A stretch of DNA of 46,970 nt, taken from assembly GCA_022826155.1 (NCBI GenBank), contig JAJDVL010000039.1, forward strand, positions 1 through 46,970, in the 5' to 3' direction. Positions 25,713 to 34,359 of the stretch are shown here, piece after piece. A program made the translations under genes and the position numbers. Position 1 is the stretch's first letter. Every line of letters begins with the position of its first letter. Source of the stretch: Prochlorococcaceae cyanobacterium jk18x22bins.40. GTDB taxonomy: Bacteria; Cyanobacteriota; Cyanobacteriia; PCC-6307; Cyanobiaceae. The notes under the pieces are model-generated. The model searched no databases and was not told the DNA's origin. It worked only from the letters and a program-made list of their open reading frames with translations.

Positions 25713-26519
25713 ATGCCCGCTCCAACGACAAGTTCCCCCACCCAGCCCATGGTGCCGCCTGGGCAGCTTGCCCAGGTGCGCAGCTTGCGGGACGGGGCCT
25801 GCAATCCCGTGGGCAAGCCCCAGGTGACCCGTGATCTCTCCGAGAACGTCATTCTCACCACCCTGGACGACCTCCACAACTGGGCCCGCCTGTCCTCCCT
25901 CTGGCCTTTGCTGTATGGCACGGCCTGCTGCTTTATCGAGTTTGCCGCCCTGATCGGCAGCCGTTTCGACTTTGACCGCTTTGGCCTGGTGCCCCGCAGT
26001 TCACCGCGGCAGGCGGATCTGATCATCACCGCCGGCACCATCACCATGAAAATGGCTCCGGCCCTGGTGCGCCTTTACGAACAGATGCCCGAGCCCAAAT
26101 ACGTGATCGCCATGGGGGCCTGCACCATCACCGGGGGCATGTTCAGTGCGGACAGCACCACGGCGGTGCGTGGGGTGGACAAGCTTATTCCCGTCGATCT
26201 CTATATCCCCGGCTGCCCGCCCCGGCCAGAGGCCATCTTTGACGCGATTATCAAGCTGCGCAAGAAAGTGGCCAGTGAATCCGTGGCGGAGGCGCGCCTC
26301 AATACGCTTCCTACCCATCGCTACTGCACCGTGTCTCATGCCATGAAAATTGTGGCTCCAGCGGTTTCGGGTCGCTACCTTCAGGCGGAGAGCCAGCAGG
26401 CTGCCCTGACTGCCTCCCAGGCGCCGTCTCTGGCGGCGCTGGCTCCACCTCCGTCCGAGAGCGAACTTCTGCCCACAAGCCCTGATGCATCCCCGTCCGT
26501 TGGCCAAGCCACCCCATGA
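25713..26519 (+). CDS. ndhK: NAD(P)H-quinone oxidoreductase subunit K (NdhK)
   Basis: Hydrophilic-arm subunit that carries the terminal 4Fe-4S cluster (N2) passing electrons to plastoquinone. The cluster ligands are visible: the double Cys in '[11 protein letters not shown]', one Cys in '[14 protein letters not shown]' and one in '[13 protein letters not shown]'. The core starts around residue 40 after a Pro/Ser-rich N-terminus. The start is uncertain: ATG 25713 gives 268 residues, GTG 25638 gives 293 and ATG 25749 gives 256. The C-terminal 50 residues are Ala/Ser-rich and variable. It overlaps ndhJ by four bases (ATGA). Confidence 0.96.
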   Translation: MPAPTTSSPTQPMVPPGQLAQVRSLRDGACNPVGKPQVTRDLSENVILTTLDDLHNWARLSSLWPLLYGTACCFIEFAALIGSRFDFDRFGLVPRSSPRQADLIITAGTITMKMAPALVRLYEQMPEPKYVIAMGACTITGGMFSADSTTAVRGVDKLIPVDLYIPGCPPRPEAIFDAIIKLRKKVASESVAEARLNTLPTHRYCTVSHAMKIVAPAVSGRYLQAESQQAALTASQAPSLAALAPPPSESELLPTSPDASPSVGQATP

Positions 26520-27055
26520 GTGAAAACGCCTTGTCCTCCCCAAGCACCCCCAAGGAAGCGCCCCCAGGACCTGAGCCGGGAGTGGTCAGCCAGTGGCTGA
26601 GCCGCCAGGGCTTTGACCATCAGGTGCTGGAACCGGATCACGCGGGGGTGGAGACCATCGCCGTAGAGCCACTGGTCCTCCAACCCGTGGCCGCGGCGCT
26701 CAAGGCGTCGGGCTTTGATTATCTACAGTGTCAGGGCGCCTACGACGAAGGGGCGGGGTGCCACTTGGTAAGCTTCTATCACCTGGTGAAGATGGGTGCC
26801 TTTACAGGGGGAGGCCGTGCGGAGGAGGTGCGCCTCAAGGTGTTTCACGACCGGGTGACGCCCATGGCGCCATCCCTCTACGGCCTGTACCGCGGCGCCG
26901 ACTGGCAGGAACGGGAATCCTTCGACATGTTCGGGATCTGCTACGAGGGCCATCCCCATCCCAAACGGCTACTGATGCCGGAGGATTGGCAAGGGTGGCC
27001 CTTACGAAAAGACTACGTCCAGCCGGATTTCTACGAAATGCAGGACGCCCATTGA
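26516..27055 (+). CDS. ndhJ: NAD(P)H-quinone oxidoreductase subunit J (NdhJ)
   Basis: 30-kDa-type subunit of the NDH-1 hydrophilic arm. 179 residues. The family signature is intact: '[20 protein letters not shown]' followed by '[20 protein letters not shown]' and the end '[18 protein letters not shown]'. ATG 26516 overlaps the ndhK stop. It is the last gene of the ndhCKJ operon. The first 25 residues are Ser/Pro-rich and not conserved. Confidence 0.96.
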   Translation: MSENALSSPSTPKEAPPGPEPGVVSQWLSRQGFDHQVLEPDHAGVETIAVEPLVLQPVAAALKASGFDYLQCQGAYDEGAGCHLVSFYHLVKMGAFTGGGRAEEVRLKVFHDRVTPMAPSLYGLYRGADWQERESFDMFGICYEGHPHPKRLLMPEDWQGWPLRKDYVQPDFYEMQDAH

Positions 27056-27075
27056 GTAGCCTGCCCTCTTTGCTC

Positions 27076-27609
27076 CTAAGCTGCCGCCAGTGGGGATATC
27101 CGGACCCGGCCTTCTTCCACTGATTCCATGACGGAATCTCGGCTGGTCTGAGGGTTCTTCCGGATGATGCGAAGTTGGCTGCCCCGGGCGGCAAGGCACT
27201 GGTTCACCCAGGGGCGGATGTGGTGGGGCATGTCCGAATCGGCCATTTCCTGAGGAGTGACAAGAATGGCTGGAGAGCCCACATGAAGGGCTTCCAGAAA
27301 ATCAGCCCACTGCTCCACCAGTCGTTGCTCCTCAACGGAGTGCAGGCCCTGCTCCCGCAGAAGGACACTGCAGCGATCATAATTCCAAAGCACGCTGCGG
27401 TTGGCGTTTTGCTCAGGCCGTTTGTAGGCGTAGCCTTGATCAATGGCTTGGGGGAAAGGCAGTCCATCCTCGTCCCGCAGCCCGGCTTGGCTGAGGTGAT
27501 GGCCGCAATGGACTGCGGAGATGCCGAAGTATCGACCAAGCTCCGTCAAGGTGAGCCAGATTTGGTGGTCGTTGTGGGACGGAGGCGGGGATGGGGAGAG
27601 GTTGTGCAT
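27076..27609 (-). CDS. Conserved hypothetical protein with a possible N-terminal helix-turn-helix
   Basis: About 177 residues from ATG 27609; the reading frame stays open to 27678, but that extra stretch is AT-rich and unlike coding DNA. Residues about 15-65 ('WLTLTELGRYFGISAVHCGH' and then 'LPFPQAIDQGYAYKR') have the look of a winged-helix or helix-turn-helix unit in which 'LTELGRYFGIS' would be the first two helices. A second part is rich in helix formers ('EEQRLVEQWADFLEAL'). There is no signal peptide. I do not recognise a named family. It converges on ndhJ with 20 bases between. Confidence 0.65.
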   Translation of the reverse strand: MHNLSPSPPPSHNDHQIWLTLTELGRYFGISAVHCGHHLSQAGLRDEDGLPFPQAIDQGYAYKRPEQNANRSVLWNYDRCSVLLREQGLHSVEEQRLVEQWADFLEALHVGSPAILVTPQEMADSDMPHHIRPWVNQCLAARGSQLRIIRKNPQTSRDSVMESVEEGRVRISPLAAA

Positions 27610-27678
27610 TGAATTTCGGTAAAATCGCGAAGCCGTGGCTTTGCAAATGTTTGGTCCTCTTCTGGCAACCGACAACAT

Positions 27679-27881
27679 GAATGGGGAAAGTTTCAGATTC
27701 TTTCCAGAAGAGTTGTGAATCGCTGAACAAATGGATTCTCATGAATTAAAGAATTCGTCTATAATCTCCCATAGGTTCCATAGAGTATTGGTGTCATATG
27801 AAACGCTTCCCTGAAGCTGATCCAATCCTCGACAGGGGCTTGTCTGACGGCTTGTCTCAAGACATGGGGAGCCCAAGCCCA
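27679..27881. promoter_or_regulatory. AT-rich gap with a perfect TATAAT
   Basis: A gap between the 5' side of the hypothetical gene and the 3' end of the chorismate lyase gene. It contains TATAAT at 27760-27765 on the plus strand without a good -35 box. Only a short open frame follows (ATG 27798, 44 codons, running into the lyase gene antisense) and it has no ribosome-binding site. The AT-rich stretch around 27610-27770 is also the likely promoter region of the minus-strand hypothetical gene. Confidence 0.3.
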
Positions 27882-28466
27882 TCAGGACGTGGTCATGGAA
27901 CTGTCACCCAGATAGGCCTCCAGAGCCGGTGAAAAGACTTCTCGAATTACGGTCAGCACTTGCCCCCCTTTGAAAAAACGATAGTGGCGACACCAAAAGG
28001 GGCCGGAGACGGAGAAGCGCCGCTCCAGGACCGTACTGTCCACTTGTCCGAGGCCGTCCAACTGCCGGAACAACTCCACCCGATCCTGGCACAGGCTGGC
28101 CCCGACGGGCTGGTGCAGGTCCCGGAGATGGTCCTGGGCATCCTTCTGATTCCACCAGCTTTCAACCCACACGAGAGTTTCCTCGCCACAACACAGCCAA
28201 ACCTGCCGCCGCACCAAAGGACCAATGAGTTCCGCCACTTCATGCGGTCGTTGATGGGAGGGGAGGGTTTCCGGCTCCATGCCAATGAGTTCCACCTCCA
28301 CCCTCCGACCGGTGAGCAGTTGCAGGTGGCGGGTTGGGCTCCCGTCTCCCACGAGCATCAAGCGCCAGGAAGGACTGAGTTGCACCGGGGCTTCCCCCCA
28401 CAGGACGCTAGGACGACCGGTTGTCCAGAGAAAGCGCAGGTGCGGATCAGTTGAGTAGAGAACCAT
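27882..28466 (-). CDS. ycf21: Chorismate lyase-like protein (Ycf21/DUF98 family)
   Basis: A 194-residue member of the DUF98 (Ycf21) family; cyanobacterial members convert chorismate to 4-hydroxybenzoate, the first step in making the plastoquinone head group. Visible blocks are 'LSPSWRLMLVGDGSPTRHLQ' near the N-terminus, 'LIGPLVRRQVWLCCGEETLV' in the middle and 'GQVLTVIREVFSPALEAYL' near the end, where the E-x-F-x-P-A-L is strongly conserved. A decayed second copy lies immediately upstream (28501-28661). Whether the gene still works is not certain, but no internal lesion is seen. Confidence 0.87.
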   Translation of the reverse strand: MVLYSTDPHLRFLWTTGRPSVLWGEAPVQLSPSWRLMLVGDGSPTRHLQLLTGRRVEVELIGMEPETLPSHQRPHEVAELIGPLVRRQVWLCCGEETLVWVESWWNQKDAQDHLRDLHQPVGASLCQDRVELFRQLDGLGQVDSTVLERRFSVSGPFWCRHYRFFKGGQVLTVIREVFSPALEAYLGDSSMTTS

Positions 28467-28500
28467 GTACGAAGCTTAACGCTCCCCTGATCCTGAGGTG

Positions 28501-28661
28501 GCCCCCCATCCAGGTAGCTCTCCAAAGCAGGGAAAAACACTTCCCGGATCACGGTGAGCACCTGTCCACACCACCCGTCAGCGACTGCAAATGGCGCATG
28601 GGGCTCCGCCACTTATGGTCATCAGGCGCCAGAAGGGAAGCAATGGCACAGGGCTCTGTCC
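28501..28661 (-). pseudogene. Remnant of a tandem ycf21-like chorismate lyase gene
   Basis: Two pieces of a second Ycf21-type gene are readable on the minus strand. The first reads 'GQSPVPLLPFWRLM' then, after a one-base frameshift near 28615, 'SPMRHLQSLTG'; the intact gene has 'GEAPVQLSPSWRLM' and 'SPTRHLQLLTG'. The second reads 'GQVLTVIREVFFPALESYL' against 'GQVLTVIREVFSPALEAYL'. About 114 residues between them are missing. This copy therefore has at least one frameshift and one large deletion. It lies 35 bases upstream of the intact gene in the same orientation, as expected after tandem duplication. Confidence 0.85.
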
Positions 28662-28779
28662 TGCCATGACATCGCTGAAACTCGCCTTCCAACAGAAAGA
28701 CTCCGCGTTAAGGAGAAGAGGAAGGGAGGGGGGCAAGGAATCTGTGACGCGCTCCATCCATCTTGGCTTTTGGGCCAGT
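28662..28779. other. Short non-coding stretch
   Basis: 118 bases between the lyase remnant and the end of mnmG. A purine-rich run (about 28711-28740) is the only visible feature. Nothing else recognised. Confidence 0.3.
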
Positions 28780-30705
28780 TCAGGCCAAAATCCCGGGGCT
28801 TTGATCCTGCCGCCGCCGCTGTAGTTCCAGCCAGAGGAGGAGGGCGTTGACATCCGCCGGGCTGACCCCCGGAATGCGGCTGGCCTGCCCCAGGGTCAGG
28901 GGTTGCACATGGCTGAGGTGCTCCCGGGCCTCTTTGGAGAGAGTGGTAATGCTGTGGTAAGGGATGGTGGGCTCCAGGGGGCGACTGTGCTGCTTGCGCA
29001 CCACGGCAATCTGCTGGCGCTGACGCTCCAGGTAACCGCTGTACTTGACGTCGATTTCCGCCCCGTCCCGAACGTCTGCGGGCACATGGGGGGAGATGAG
29101 CCCATGGCGGAGAAGATCTGTGCTGTGGACACCTGGTCGGCGCAGGAGTTCCGCCAGGCTGATGGAACCTTTGATGGCAGAGCCGCTGGTCTTGGCCAGG
29201 GCCACGCCCGCCGGCGCGCCGGCCTTGAGGCGGGTGGTCTCCAACAGGTCCCGCTGGGCCTGGATGGCCTTTTGCTTGGCCTTAAAGGCGCGCCAGCGGC
29301 GATCATCCACCAGGCCCAACTCCCGGCCCATGGGTGTGAGCCGTCGATCAGCATTGTCGCCCCGCAGCAGGAGCCGATACTCACTGCGACTGGTGAGGAC
29401 CCGGTAGGGCTCCCGCAGGTCCTTACTCACCAGATCGTCAATCATGGTGCCCATGTAGCTGCTGTCCCGGGACAACACATGGGGCGGCTGCCCCCCAAGC
29501 TGCCGCGCCGCGTTGAGACCGGCCAACAAGCCCTGGGCCGCCGCCTCCTCGTAGCCGGTGGTGCCGTTCAGTTGGCCCGCCGTGTACAGGCCGTGGACCC
29601 CTTTCACCGCCAGACTGGGCCAGCATTGGGTGGCGGGAACGTAGTCGTACTCCACCGCGTAGGCAGGCCGCAGCATGACGCAATGCTCCAACCCCGGCAG
29701 GGTGTGCAGAAGCTGCAGTTGCAAGGCTTCGGGCAACCCTGTGCTGAAACCCTGGATATAGAGCTCAGGGCTGTCAAGGCCCTCCGGCTCCAGGAAAATC
29801 TGGTGGGACGCCTTCTCCGCAAAGCGGACAATCTTGTCTTCGATGGAAGGGCAATAGCGGGGACCCTTGGCATCCAGGAAGCCGCCGTAGATGGGAGTGA
29901 GGTGGAGGTTGTCGCGAATCAGTTGGTGGGTGGCGGCGGTGGTGCGGGTGACGTGGCAACTGAGCTGGGGGCCGGAAACCCATGCCTCGGGATCAAAGCT
30001 GAAATACCGATCCGCCGCATCGCTGGGCTGCTCCTCCAAGTCCCCCAGGGCCACACTGCCGCGCTCCACCCGGGCGGGGGTGCCGGTTTTGAGGCGCCCC
30101 GTCTCCAGGCCCAGCCGCTGTAGGGCGTTGGTCAAGCCTGTTGCTGCCGCCTCCCCGGCGCGGCCGGCGCTTTGGGAGCGGCCGCCGATCCAGATGCGCC
30201 CCTCCAGAAACGTGCCGGTGGTGAGCACCACCGCCCCGGCGCCATAGCGGCTGCCGAAGTAGGTTTCCACCCCATGGATCCGCAGGTTGTCCTCGCCGCC
30301 GCTGCCGGTGGTGAGCAGATCGGTCACCATCGCTTCCCGCAGCGACAGGTTGGGCTGCTCTTGCAGGAGACGTTGCATGCCAAGGGCATAGCGCCGCTTG
30401 TCGGTTTGGGCCCGCAGCGCCCAGACCGCCGGGCCACGGCTTGCATTCAGCAGGCGCTTTTGAATGGCGTGGGCATCCGCCAAGCGGCCAATGACGCCCC
30501 CCAGGGCATCCACCTCGTGAACCAACTGGCTTTTGGCAGGGCCTCCCACCGCTGGATTGCAAGGCTGCCAGGCGATGCGATCCAGATTGAGGGTGAACAG
30601 GGCGGTGGCACAACCGAGACGGGCGGCAGCCAAAGCGGCTTCACAGCCGGCATGGCCGCCGCCCACAACGATCACGTCAAATTGCTCACTGCAGGAATGA
30701 TCCAC
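28780..30705 (-). CDS. mnmG: tRNA uridine-5-carboxymethylaminomethyl modification enzyme MnmG (GidA)
   Basis: FAD-dependent partner of MnmE that modifies the wobble uridine of several tRNAs. About 641 residues from GTG 30705, which places '[20 protein letters not shown]' (the FAD-binding G-x-G-x-x-G) close to the N-terminus; an ATG at 30747 would add 14 residues and overlap the upstream gene. Other family blocks are '[20 protein letters not shown]', '[16 protein letters not shown]', 'RLKTGTPAR', '[13 protein letters not shown]' and '[20 protein letters not shown]'. The C-terminal domain ends '[17 protein letters not shown]', the MnmE-interaction region. Confidence 0.96.
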   Translation of the reverse strand: MDHSCSEQFDVIVVGGGHAGCEAALAAARLGCATALFTLNLDRIAWQPCNPAVGGPAKSQLVHEVDALGGVIGRLADAHAIQKRLLNASRGPAVWALRAQTDKRRYALGMQRLLQEQPNLSLREAMVTDLLTTGSGGEDNLRIHGVETYFGSRYGAGAVVLTTGTFLEGRIWIGGRSQSAGRAGEAAATGLTNALQRLGLETGRLKTGTPARVERGSVALGDLEEQPSDAADRYFSFDPEAWVSGPQLSCHVTRTTAATHQLIRDNLHLTPIYGGFLDAKGPRYCPSIEDKIVRFAEKASHQIFLEPEGLDSPELYIQGFSTGLPEALQLQLLHTLPGLEHCVMLRPAYAVEYDYVPATQCWPSLAVKGVHGLYTAGQLNGTTGYEEAAAQGLLAGLNAARQLGGQPPHVLSRDSSYMGTMIDDLVSKDLREPYRVLTSRSEYRLLLRGDNADRRLTPMGRELGLVDDRRWRAFKAKQKAIQAQRDLLETTRLKAGAPAGVALAKTSGSAIKGSISLAELLRRPGVHSTDLLRHGLISPHVPADVRDGAEIDVKYSGYLERQRQQIAVVRKQHSRPLEPTIPYHSITTLSKEAREHLSHVQPLTLGQASRIPGVSPADVNALLLWLELQRRRQDQSPGILA

Positions 30706-30721
30706 GGTTCCAGTTCCATTT

Positions 30722-31192
30722 TTAAGTGGGGGCAAGCCCCACACCACGGGCCATCAGCGCCGCCAGGAAGGGAATGGACCCAAAGCCCACCAACTCCACG
30801 TTGATGATCCAGGCCAGGCGCGTGGACAATGCCTCACTCACCTGGGGCAACTCCCCCTTGCGCATGGGGATGACCCACAGGATGTAGGTGATGGTGGGAT
30901 AGAGGGACAGTGCCCCCACCGCCAGGAACACCCCCACCTTGATCCAGAAGAGGGGGTTGTGGGTGTAGAAGCCGGCCCCCTGCCCAAAATAGAGCACCCG
31001 CAAGATGCCGCTTCCCAGCAGCAGCAACGCCGCCAAGCCATAGATGACGTCGGCAACCACCATCCTGGTGGCCCGTTGACGATCAGGGTTGGGCTGAATC
31101 AACTGGCGCTCCATCACCAGAGCGCCAAAACAGACCATGAAGCTGAGGTCATGGATATAGGCCGTTACCGCGCTGGTTAAAACCTGACCCAT
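30722..31192 (-). CDS. DUF2214 family membrane protein
   Basis: About 156 residues from ATG 31192; an in-frame GTG at 31219 would add nine. Four membrane helices are visible ('[20 protein letters not shown]', '[20 protein letters not shown]', '[20 protein letters not shown]', '[20 protein letters not shown]'). The 'ER' after helix 1, the '[11 protein letters not shown]' loop and the 'NPLFWIKV' block are the DUF2214 pattern. Members are small membrane proteins of unknown function; the conserved His and Arg within helices have suggested a haem or redox link, which I cannot test here. It ends 16 bases before mnmG. Confidence 0.83.
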   Translation of the reverse strand: MGQVLTSAVTAYIHDLSFMVCFGALVMERQLIQPNPDRQRATRMVVADVIYGLAALLLLGSGILRVLYFGQGAGFYTHNPLFWIKVGVFLAVGALSLYPTITYILWVIPMRKGELPQVSEALSTRLAWIINVELVGFGSIPFLAALMARGVGLAPT

Positions 31193-31249
31193 GGAGAACA
31201 ACAGAAGACGCAGGTTCACCGTAGATTCCCGGGGGCCCGCTCAAGACCC

Positions 31250-31543
31250 TTGGATGATGCTGACCGGAAACAGCTCCGGGCTTTCGTGAAGCACTGGCTT
31301 CATCAGGCCGGACGCACGCCTGCGGATCTGGGGCAAGACCTGGGACTGCCCTCCGCGTCGCTGCCCACCCTCCTGAACGAATTGGTGCGAACCAACGCAA
31401 AATTGGGCCTGTCAGGCCTGGTGGAGCGCCTCTGCCTGATCAATGAACGGTGGCAATGCACCGGAGACTTTGATCCTGACCCGAGCCTGCTGGAAGACCA
31501 GTTGGACTTGCTCCTGGAGACCATCCAGAGGGAGTCAACTTAA
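31250..31543 (+). CDS. Small conserved hypothetical protein
   Basis: A 97-residue protein read from TTG 31250, as no ATG lies in the frame. It is entirely helical by eye ('LRAFVKHWLHQAGRTPADLG', 'PSASLPTLLNELVRTNAKLG', 'DPSLLEDQLDLLLETIQ'). The 'TPADLGQDLGLPSASLPTLL' stretch resembles a helix-turn-helix. Codon use matches neighbours. I do not recognise the family. Its stop overlaps that of the convergent methyltransferase gene by four bases (TTAA). Confidence 0.6.
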   Translation: MDDADRKQLRAFVKHWLHQAGRTPADLGQDLGLPSASLPTLLNELVRTNAKLGLSGLVERLCLINERWQCTGDFDPDPSLLEDQLDLLLETIQREST

Positions 31544-32268
31544 GACTGTCCTGCTGTTGCCAGGTGCAACTCCAGCAGGCCCATGAGTCCACCGGCAACG
31601 GGATGGTGGCGGGCCACGGCAAATCCTGCCTGGCGCGCCAATGTTTCCTGCTGGGGGCCTGTGGCAAAGGTGGCGATGCTGCGCTCCAGGTACGTGTATT
31701 CCGCTTCCAGCTCCAGCATCCTGGCCACAGGCACCACCACCCGTCGCAGATAGCTGCGTTGTGCTTGCGACCACAGGGGATGGGAGGGGCGATTGAAGTC
31801 CAACACCACCGCCCGGCCATGGGGTCTCAACAGGCGGCGGATCGCCCGCAGTCCTGCCGCGGCGCTGGCGAGATTCCGCAACCCATAGGCCATCATCACC
31901 CCGTCGGCGGCGCCAGGGGGCAGGGTTAGCGCCAACACGTCCCCATGGATGAACTCCAGGGGGAGCCATGGTCGTTCCCCAGCCCGCTGACGGGCCTGCT
32001 CCAGCGCCGCGGCCGACCCGTCCACCCCGATCACGCCCCCACGGGGCCGTACCCGTTCCGCCAGCAGCAGGGCCAGATCGGCCGTGCCACAGCAAAGATC
32101 CACAATCCGCTCACCCGGTCGGGGCTGGAGCAACGCCACGGCCTGGCGTTTCCAGAGGCGATGGAGACCCAGGCTGAGCAGGTCGTTGAGCAGGTCGTAG
32201 GTGCGTGCCGTCCGATCAAACAACCGGAACACGGTGGCCGGATCCGCCTTGGCAAAGGGCTGGGGCAT
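31540..32268 (-). CDS. menG: MenG/UbiE-type methyltransferase (phylloquinone/plastoquinone pathway)
   Basis: SAM-dependent methyltransferase that in cyanobacteria methylates 2-phytyl-1,4-naphthoquinol to finish phylloquinone, the photosystem I quinone. About 242 residues from ATG 32268. The N-terminus has 'VFRLFDRTARTYDLLNDLLS' (UbiE family), then the SAM site 'GERIVDLCCGTADLALLLAE' and 'GVIGVDGSAAAL', and 'MMAYGLRNLA' where the G-x-R-N is diagnostic. The last part 'LLELHLATA' is typical. It follows hisF by four bases and is probably in the same operon. Confidence 0.92.
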   Translation of the reverse strand: MPQPFAKADPATVFRLFDRTARTYDLLNDLLSLGLHRLWKRQAVALLQPRPGERIVDLCCGTADLALLLAERVRPRGGVIGVDGSAAALEQARQRAGERPWLPLEFIHGDVLALTLPPGAADGVMMAYGLRNLASAAAGLRAIRRLLRPHGRAVVLDFNRPSHPLWSQAQRSYLRRVVVPVARMLELEAEYTYLERSIATFATGPQQETLARQAGFAVARHHPVAGGLMGLLELHLATAGQS

Positions 32269-32272
32269 CACC

Positions 32273-33058
32273 TCAGTGATCCGGGTGATCCGGGGGGCGC
32301 ACCGCAATGCCGTGCTTCAGAAGGTGGGTCTTGATCCGGGGAACACTGAGGTCGCCGCCATGGAGCAGGGAAGCCAGCAGCGCTGCGGCAGCTTTTCCCT
32401 CGGTCAGAGCTGCGGCGATGTGCTCCACCGTGCCGGCGCCGCCGGAGGCAATCACCGGAACCGAAACCGCCTCCGCCACTGTACGAGTCAAGGTCAGATC
32501 GTAACCCTGGCGCGTACCGTCCCCATCCATGGAGGTGAGCAGAATTTCACCGGCCCCCAAGGCCACCACCTTCCGGGCCCAGGCCACGGCATCCAGGCCC
32601 GTGTTCTCACGTCCCCCCTTGACGTACACATCCCAACCCTGCCGTGCGGGCGGCTGTCGTTGACGGGCATCAATAGCCACCACAATGCATTGGCAGCCGA
32701 AGCGCTCCGCTCCACGGGCCACCAGATCCGGGTTGGCCACCGCCGCGGAGTTGAGACTCACCTTGTCGGCCCCGGCGCGCAACAGTTCCCTGATGCCCTT
32801 CAGATCACGGATGCCTCCTCCCACCGTGAACGGCACGTAGACCGTCTCGGCGGTGCGCCGCACCAGATCCACCAGGGTGCGGCGGTCCTCGTGACTGGCC
32901 GTGATGTCCAGAAACACCAGTTCGTCAGCTCCAGCCTGGTCGTAGCGGCTGGCCAACTCCACCGGATCCCCGGCATCCCGGAGGCCGACAAAGTTGATCC
33001 CCTTGACGACCCGTCCTGCCGCCACGTCCAGGCAAGGAACAATGCGTTTGGCAATCAT
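32273..33058 (-). CDS. hisF: Imidazole glycerol phosphate synthase subunit HisF
   Basis: Cyclase half of the glutamine-dependent enzyme that makes imidazole glycerol phosphate in histidine synthesis. 261 residues, slightly longer than most. The TIM barrel starts '[20 protein letters not shown]', containing the catalytic Asp 11, and the second catalytic Asp lies in '[15 protein letters not shown]'. Phosphate-binding loops 'VGGGIRD' and 'IASGGAGT' are intact. ATG 33058 is well placed. The next gene on this strand is the menG-like methyltransferase, four bases away. Confidence 0.96.
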   Translation of the reverse strand: MIAKRIVPCLDVAAGRVVKGINFVGLRDAGDPVELASRYDQAGADELVFLDITASHEDRRTLVDLVRRTAETVYVPFTVGGGIRDLKGIRELLRAGADKVSLNSAAVANPDLVARGAERFGCQCIVVAIDARQRQPPARQGWDVYVKGGRENTGLDAVAWARKVVALGAGEILLTSMDGDGTRQGYDLTLTRTVAEAVSVPVIASGGAGTVEHIAAALTEGKAAAALLASLLHGGDLSVPRIKTHLLKHGIAVRPPDHPDH

Positions 33059-33140
33059 CGTGGAATCAGCGTCTCAGGATCAGCCATGGGGGACAATAGA
33101 CATTTAAGGTGTCTGATACACCCCAGTGATCCGCAACTCC

Positions 33141-33353
33141 ATGTCTCAGGCGGCCATCAACCTCGGCACAACCGTCAAGGTCACCCGTGTGCGGGAACGC
33201 ATTCCCCAGGACCTGGTGAACAAGCTGAAGGCCAACAACGTCGGTGAAGTCACCGGCTTTCAGATGACGGACGGCAGTGGCGTTGGTGCAGTGGTCACTT
33301 TCCCCGACGGCAGTTCCTGCTGGTTCTTCGACGACGAAATTGCCCCGGTCTGA
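33141..33353 (+). CDS. DUF2862 family small protein
   Basis: A 70-residue cyanobacterial and plant-type small protein of unknown function. The family pattern is clear: 'LGTTVKVTRVRERIPQDLV' then 'GEVTGFQMTDGSGVGAVVTF' and 'SSCWFFDDEIAPV', where the G-x-K/Q-M-T-D-G-S-G block and the W-F-F-x-D-E end are diagnostic. It looks like a small SH3-like beta-barrel. I chose ATG 33141; GTG 33126 is possible. Its stop overlaps the chlG start by one base (TGATG). Confidence 0.85.
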   Translation: MSQAAINLGTTVKVTRVRERIPQDLVNKLKANNVGEVTGFQMTDGSGVGAVVTFPDGSSCWFFDDEIAPV

Positions 33354-34312
33354 TGGGACAAACCACAGATGCCCGGCAGTTGCTGGGCATGAAGAAAGCG
33401 TCCCGTGGCCGCAACATCTGGGTCATTCGGCTCCAACTCATGAAGCCCATCACCTGGATTCCCCTGATCTGGGGCGTACTTTGCGGTGCGGCCGCCTCCG
33501 GCCAGTTCCAGTGGCGCTGGGATCACCTGGCAGCAGCCCTGCTGTGCATGGTGCTCAGCGGCCCCCTGATGGCGGGGTTCACCCAGACCATCAACGACTT
33601 TTACGACCGGGATATTGACGCCATCAACGAGCCTTACCGTCCCATTCCCTCCGGAGCCATTCCCCTGTTGCAGGTCAGGTTGCAGGTCATCGTCCTGCTG
33701 GTTGCCGGCCTGGTCCTGGCCTGGGGACTGGACCGCTGGGCAGGGCATGCCACACCCATCCTCTTCTTCCTGGCTCTGGGTGGATCCCTGGTGAGCATTC
33801 TTTACTCTGCCCCACCGATCAAGCTCAAGCAGAACGGCTGGCTGGGCAACTACGCCCTGGGCGCCAGCTACATTGCCCTGCCCTGGTGGGCTGGCCAGGC
33901 TCTGTTTGGCCACCTGAATTGGCCCATCATCGGCTTGACCCTGGTTTACAGCCTGGCGGGGCTGGGGATTGCCGTGGTGAACGATTTCAAGAGCATGGCT
34001 GGAGATCGTCAGTTGGGACTTCAGTCCCTCCCCGTACTGCTGGGTCCCCAGGCGGCCAGTTGGGTGTCCGCTGCCCTGATGGACGGGTTTCAACTCCTGA
34101 TCGCCGTGGTGCTCATGGGTCTGGGCCAACATCTGGCTGGCGCCGTCCTTGTATTGCTGGTCATTCCCCAGATGGTGTTTCAGGACATGTGGCTCTTGCG
34201 GGATCCGTTGCACTTTGACGTGCAATATCAAGCCAGCGCTCAACCCTTCCTGGTGCTGGGCATGTTGGTCAGCGCCGTGGCCCTGGGGCACAGCGCCCTG
34301 GCCCTGGCCTAA
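33353..34312 (+). CDS. chlG: Chlorophyll synthase ChlG
   Basis: Membrane prenyltransferase that adds the phytyl or geranylgeranyl tail to chlorophyllide. 319 residues with about eight membrane helices. It shows 'LMKPITWIPLIWGVLCGAAA', the first Asp-rich motif 'NDFYDRDIDAINEPYRPIPS', 'SILYSAPPIKLKQNGWLGNY', and the second motif 'VVNDFKSMAGDRQLGLQSL'. These are the UbiA superfamily signatures in their chlorophyll-synthase form. It is coupled to the upstream DUF2862 gene by one overlapping base. Confidence 0.97.
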   Translation: MGQTTDARQLLGMKKASRGRNIWVIRLQLMKPITWIPLIWGVLCGAAASGQFQWRWDHLAAALLCMVLSGPLMAGFTQTINDFYDRDIDAINEPYRPIPSGAIPLLQVRLQVIVLLVAGLVLAWGLDRWAGHATPILFFLALGGSLVSILYSAPPIKLKQNGWLGNYALGASYIALPWWAGQALFGHLNWPIIGLTLVYSLAGLGIAVVNDFKSMAGDRQLGLQSLPVLLGPQAASWVSAALMDGFQLLIAVVLMGLGQHLAGAVLVLLVIPQMVFQDMWLLRDPLHFDVQYQASAQPFLVLGMLVSAVALGHSALALA

Positions 34313-34359
34313 AGTTCCCCCTTGGTTCCCTAATCGCTCCGCTGCCTACCCCTTCTCGC

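Noticed and set aside
27798..27932. Small plus-strand ORF (44 codons) downstream of a TATAAT
   Set aside because: No ribosome-binding site, no -35 box, low-complexity end, and it runs antisense into the chorismate lyase gene.
28903..30123. Long open frame of 406 codons on the plus strand
   Set aside because: It is antisense to mnmG, whose full set of conserved blocks is on the minus strand. GC-rich codon use leaves the opposite frames open by chance.
33260..34291. 343-codon open frame on the minus strand
   Set aside because: Antisense to chlG; Gln/Gly/His-rich shadow without motifs.
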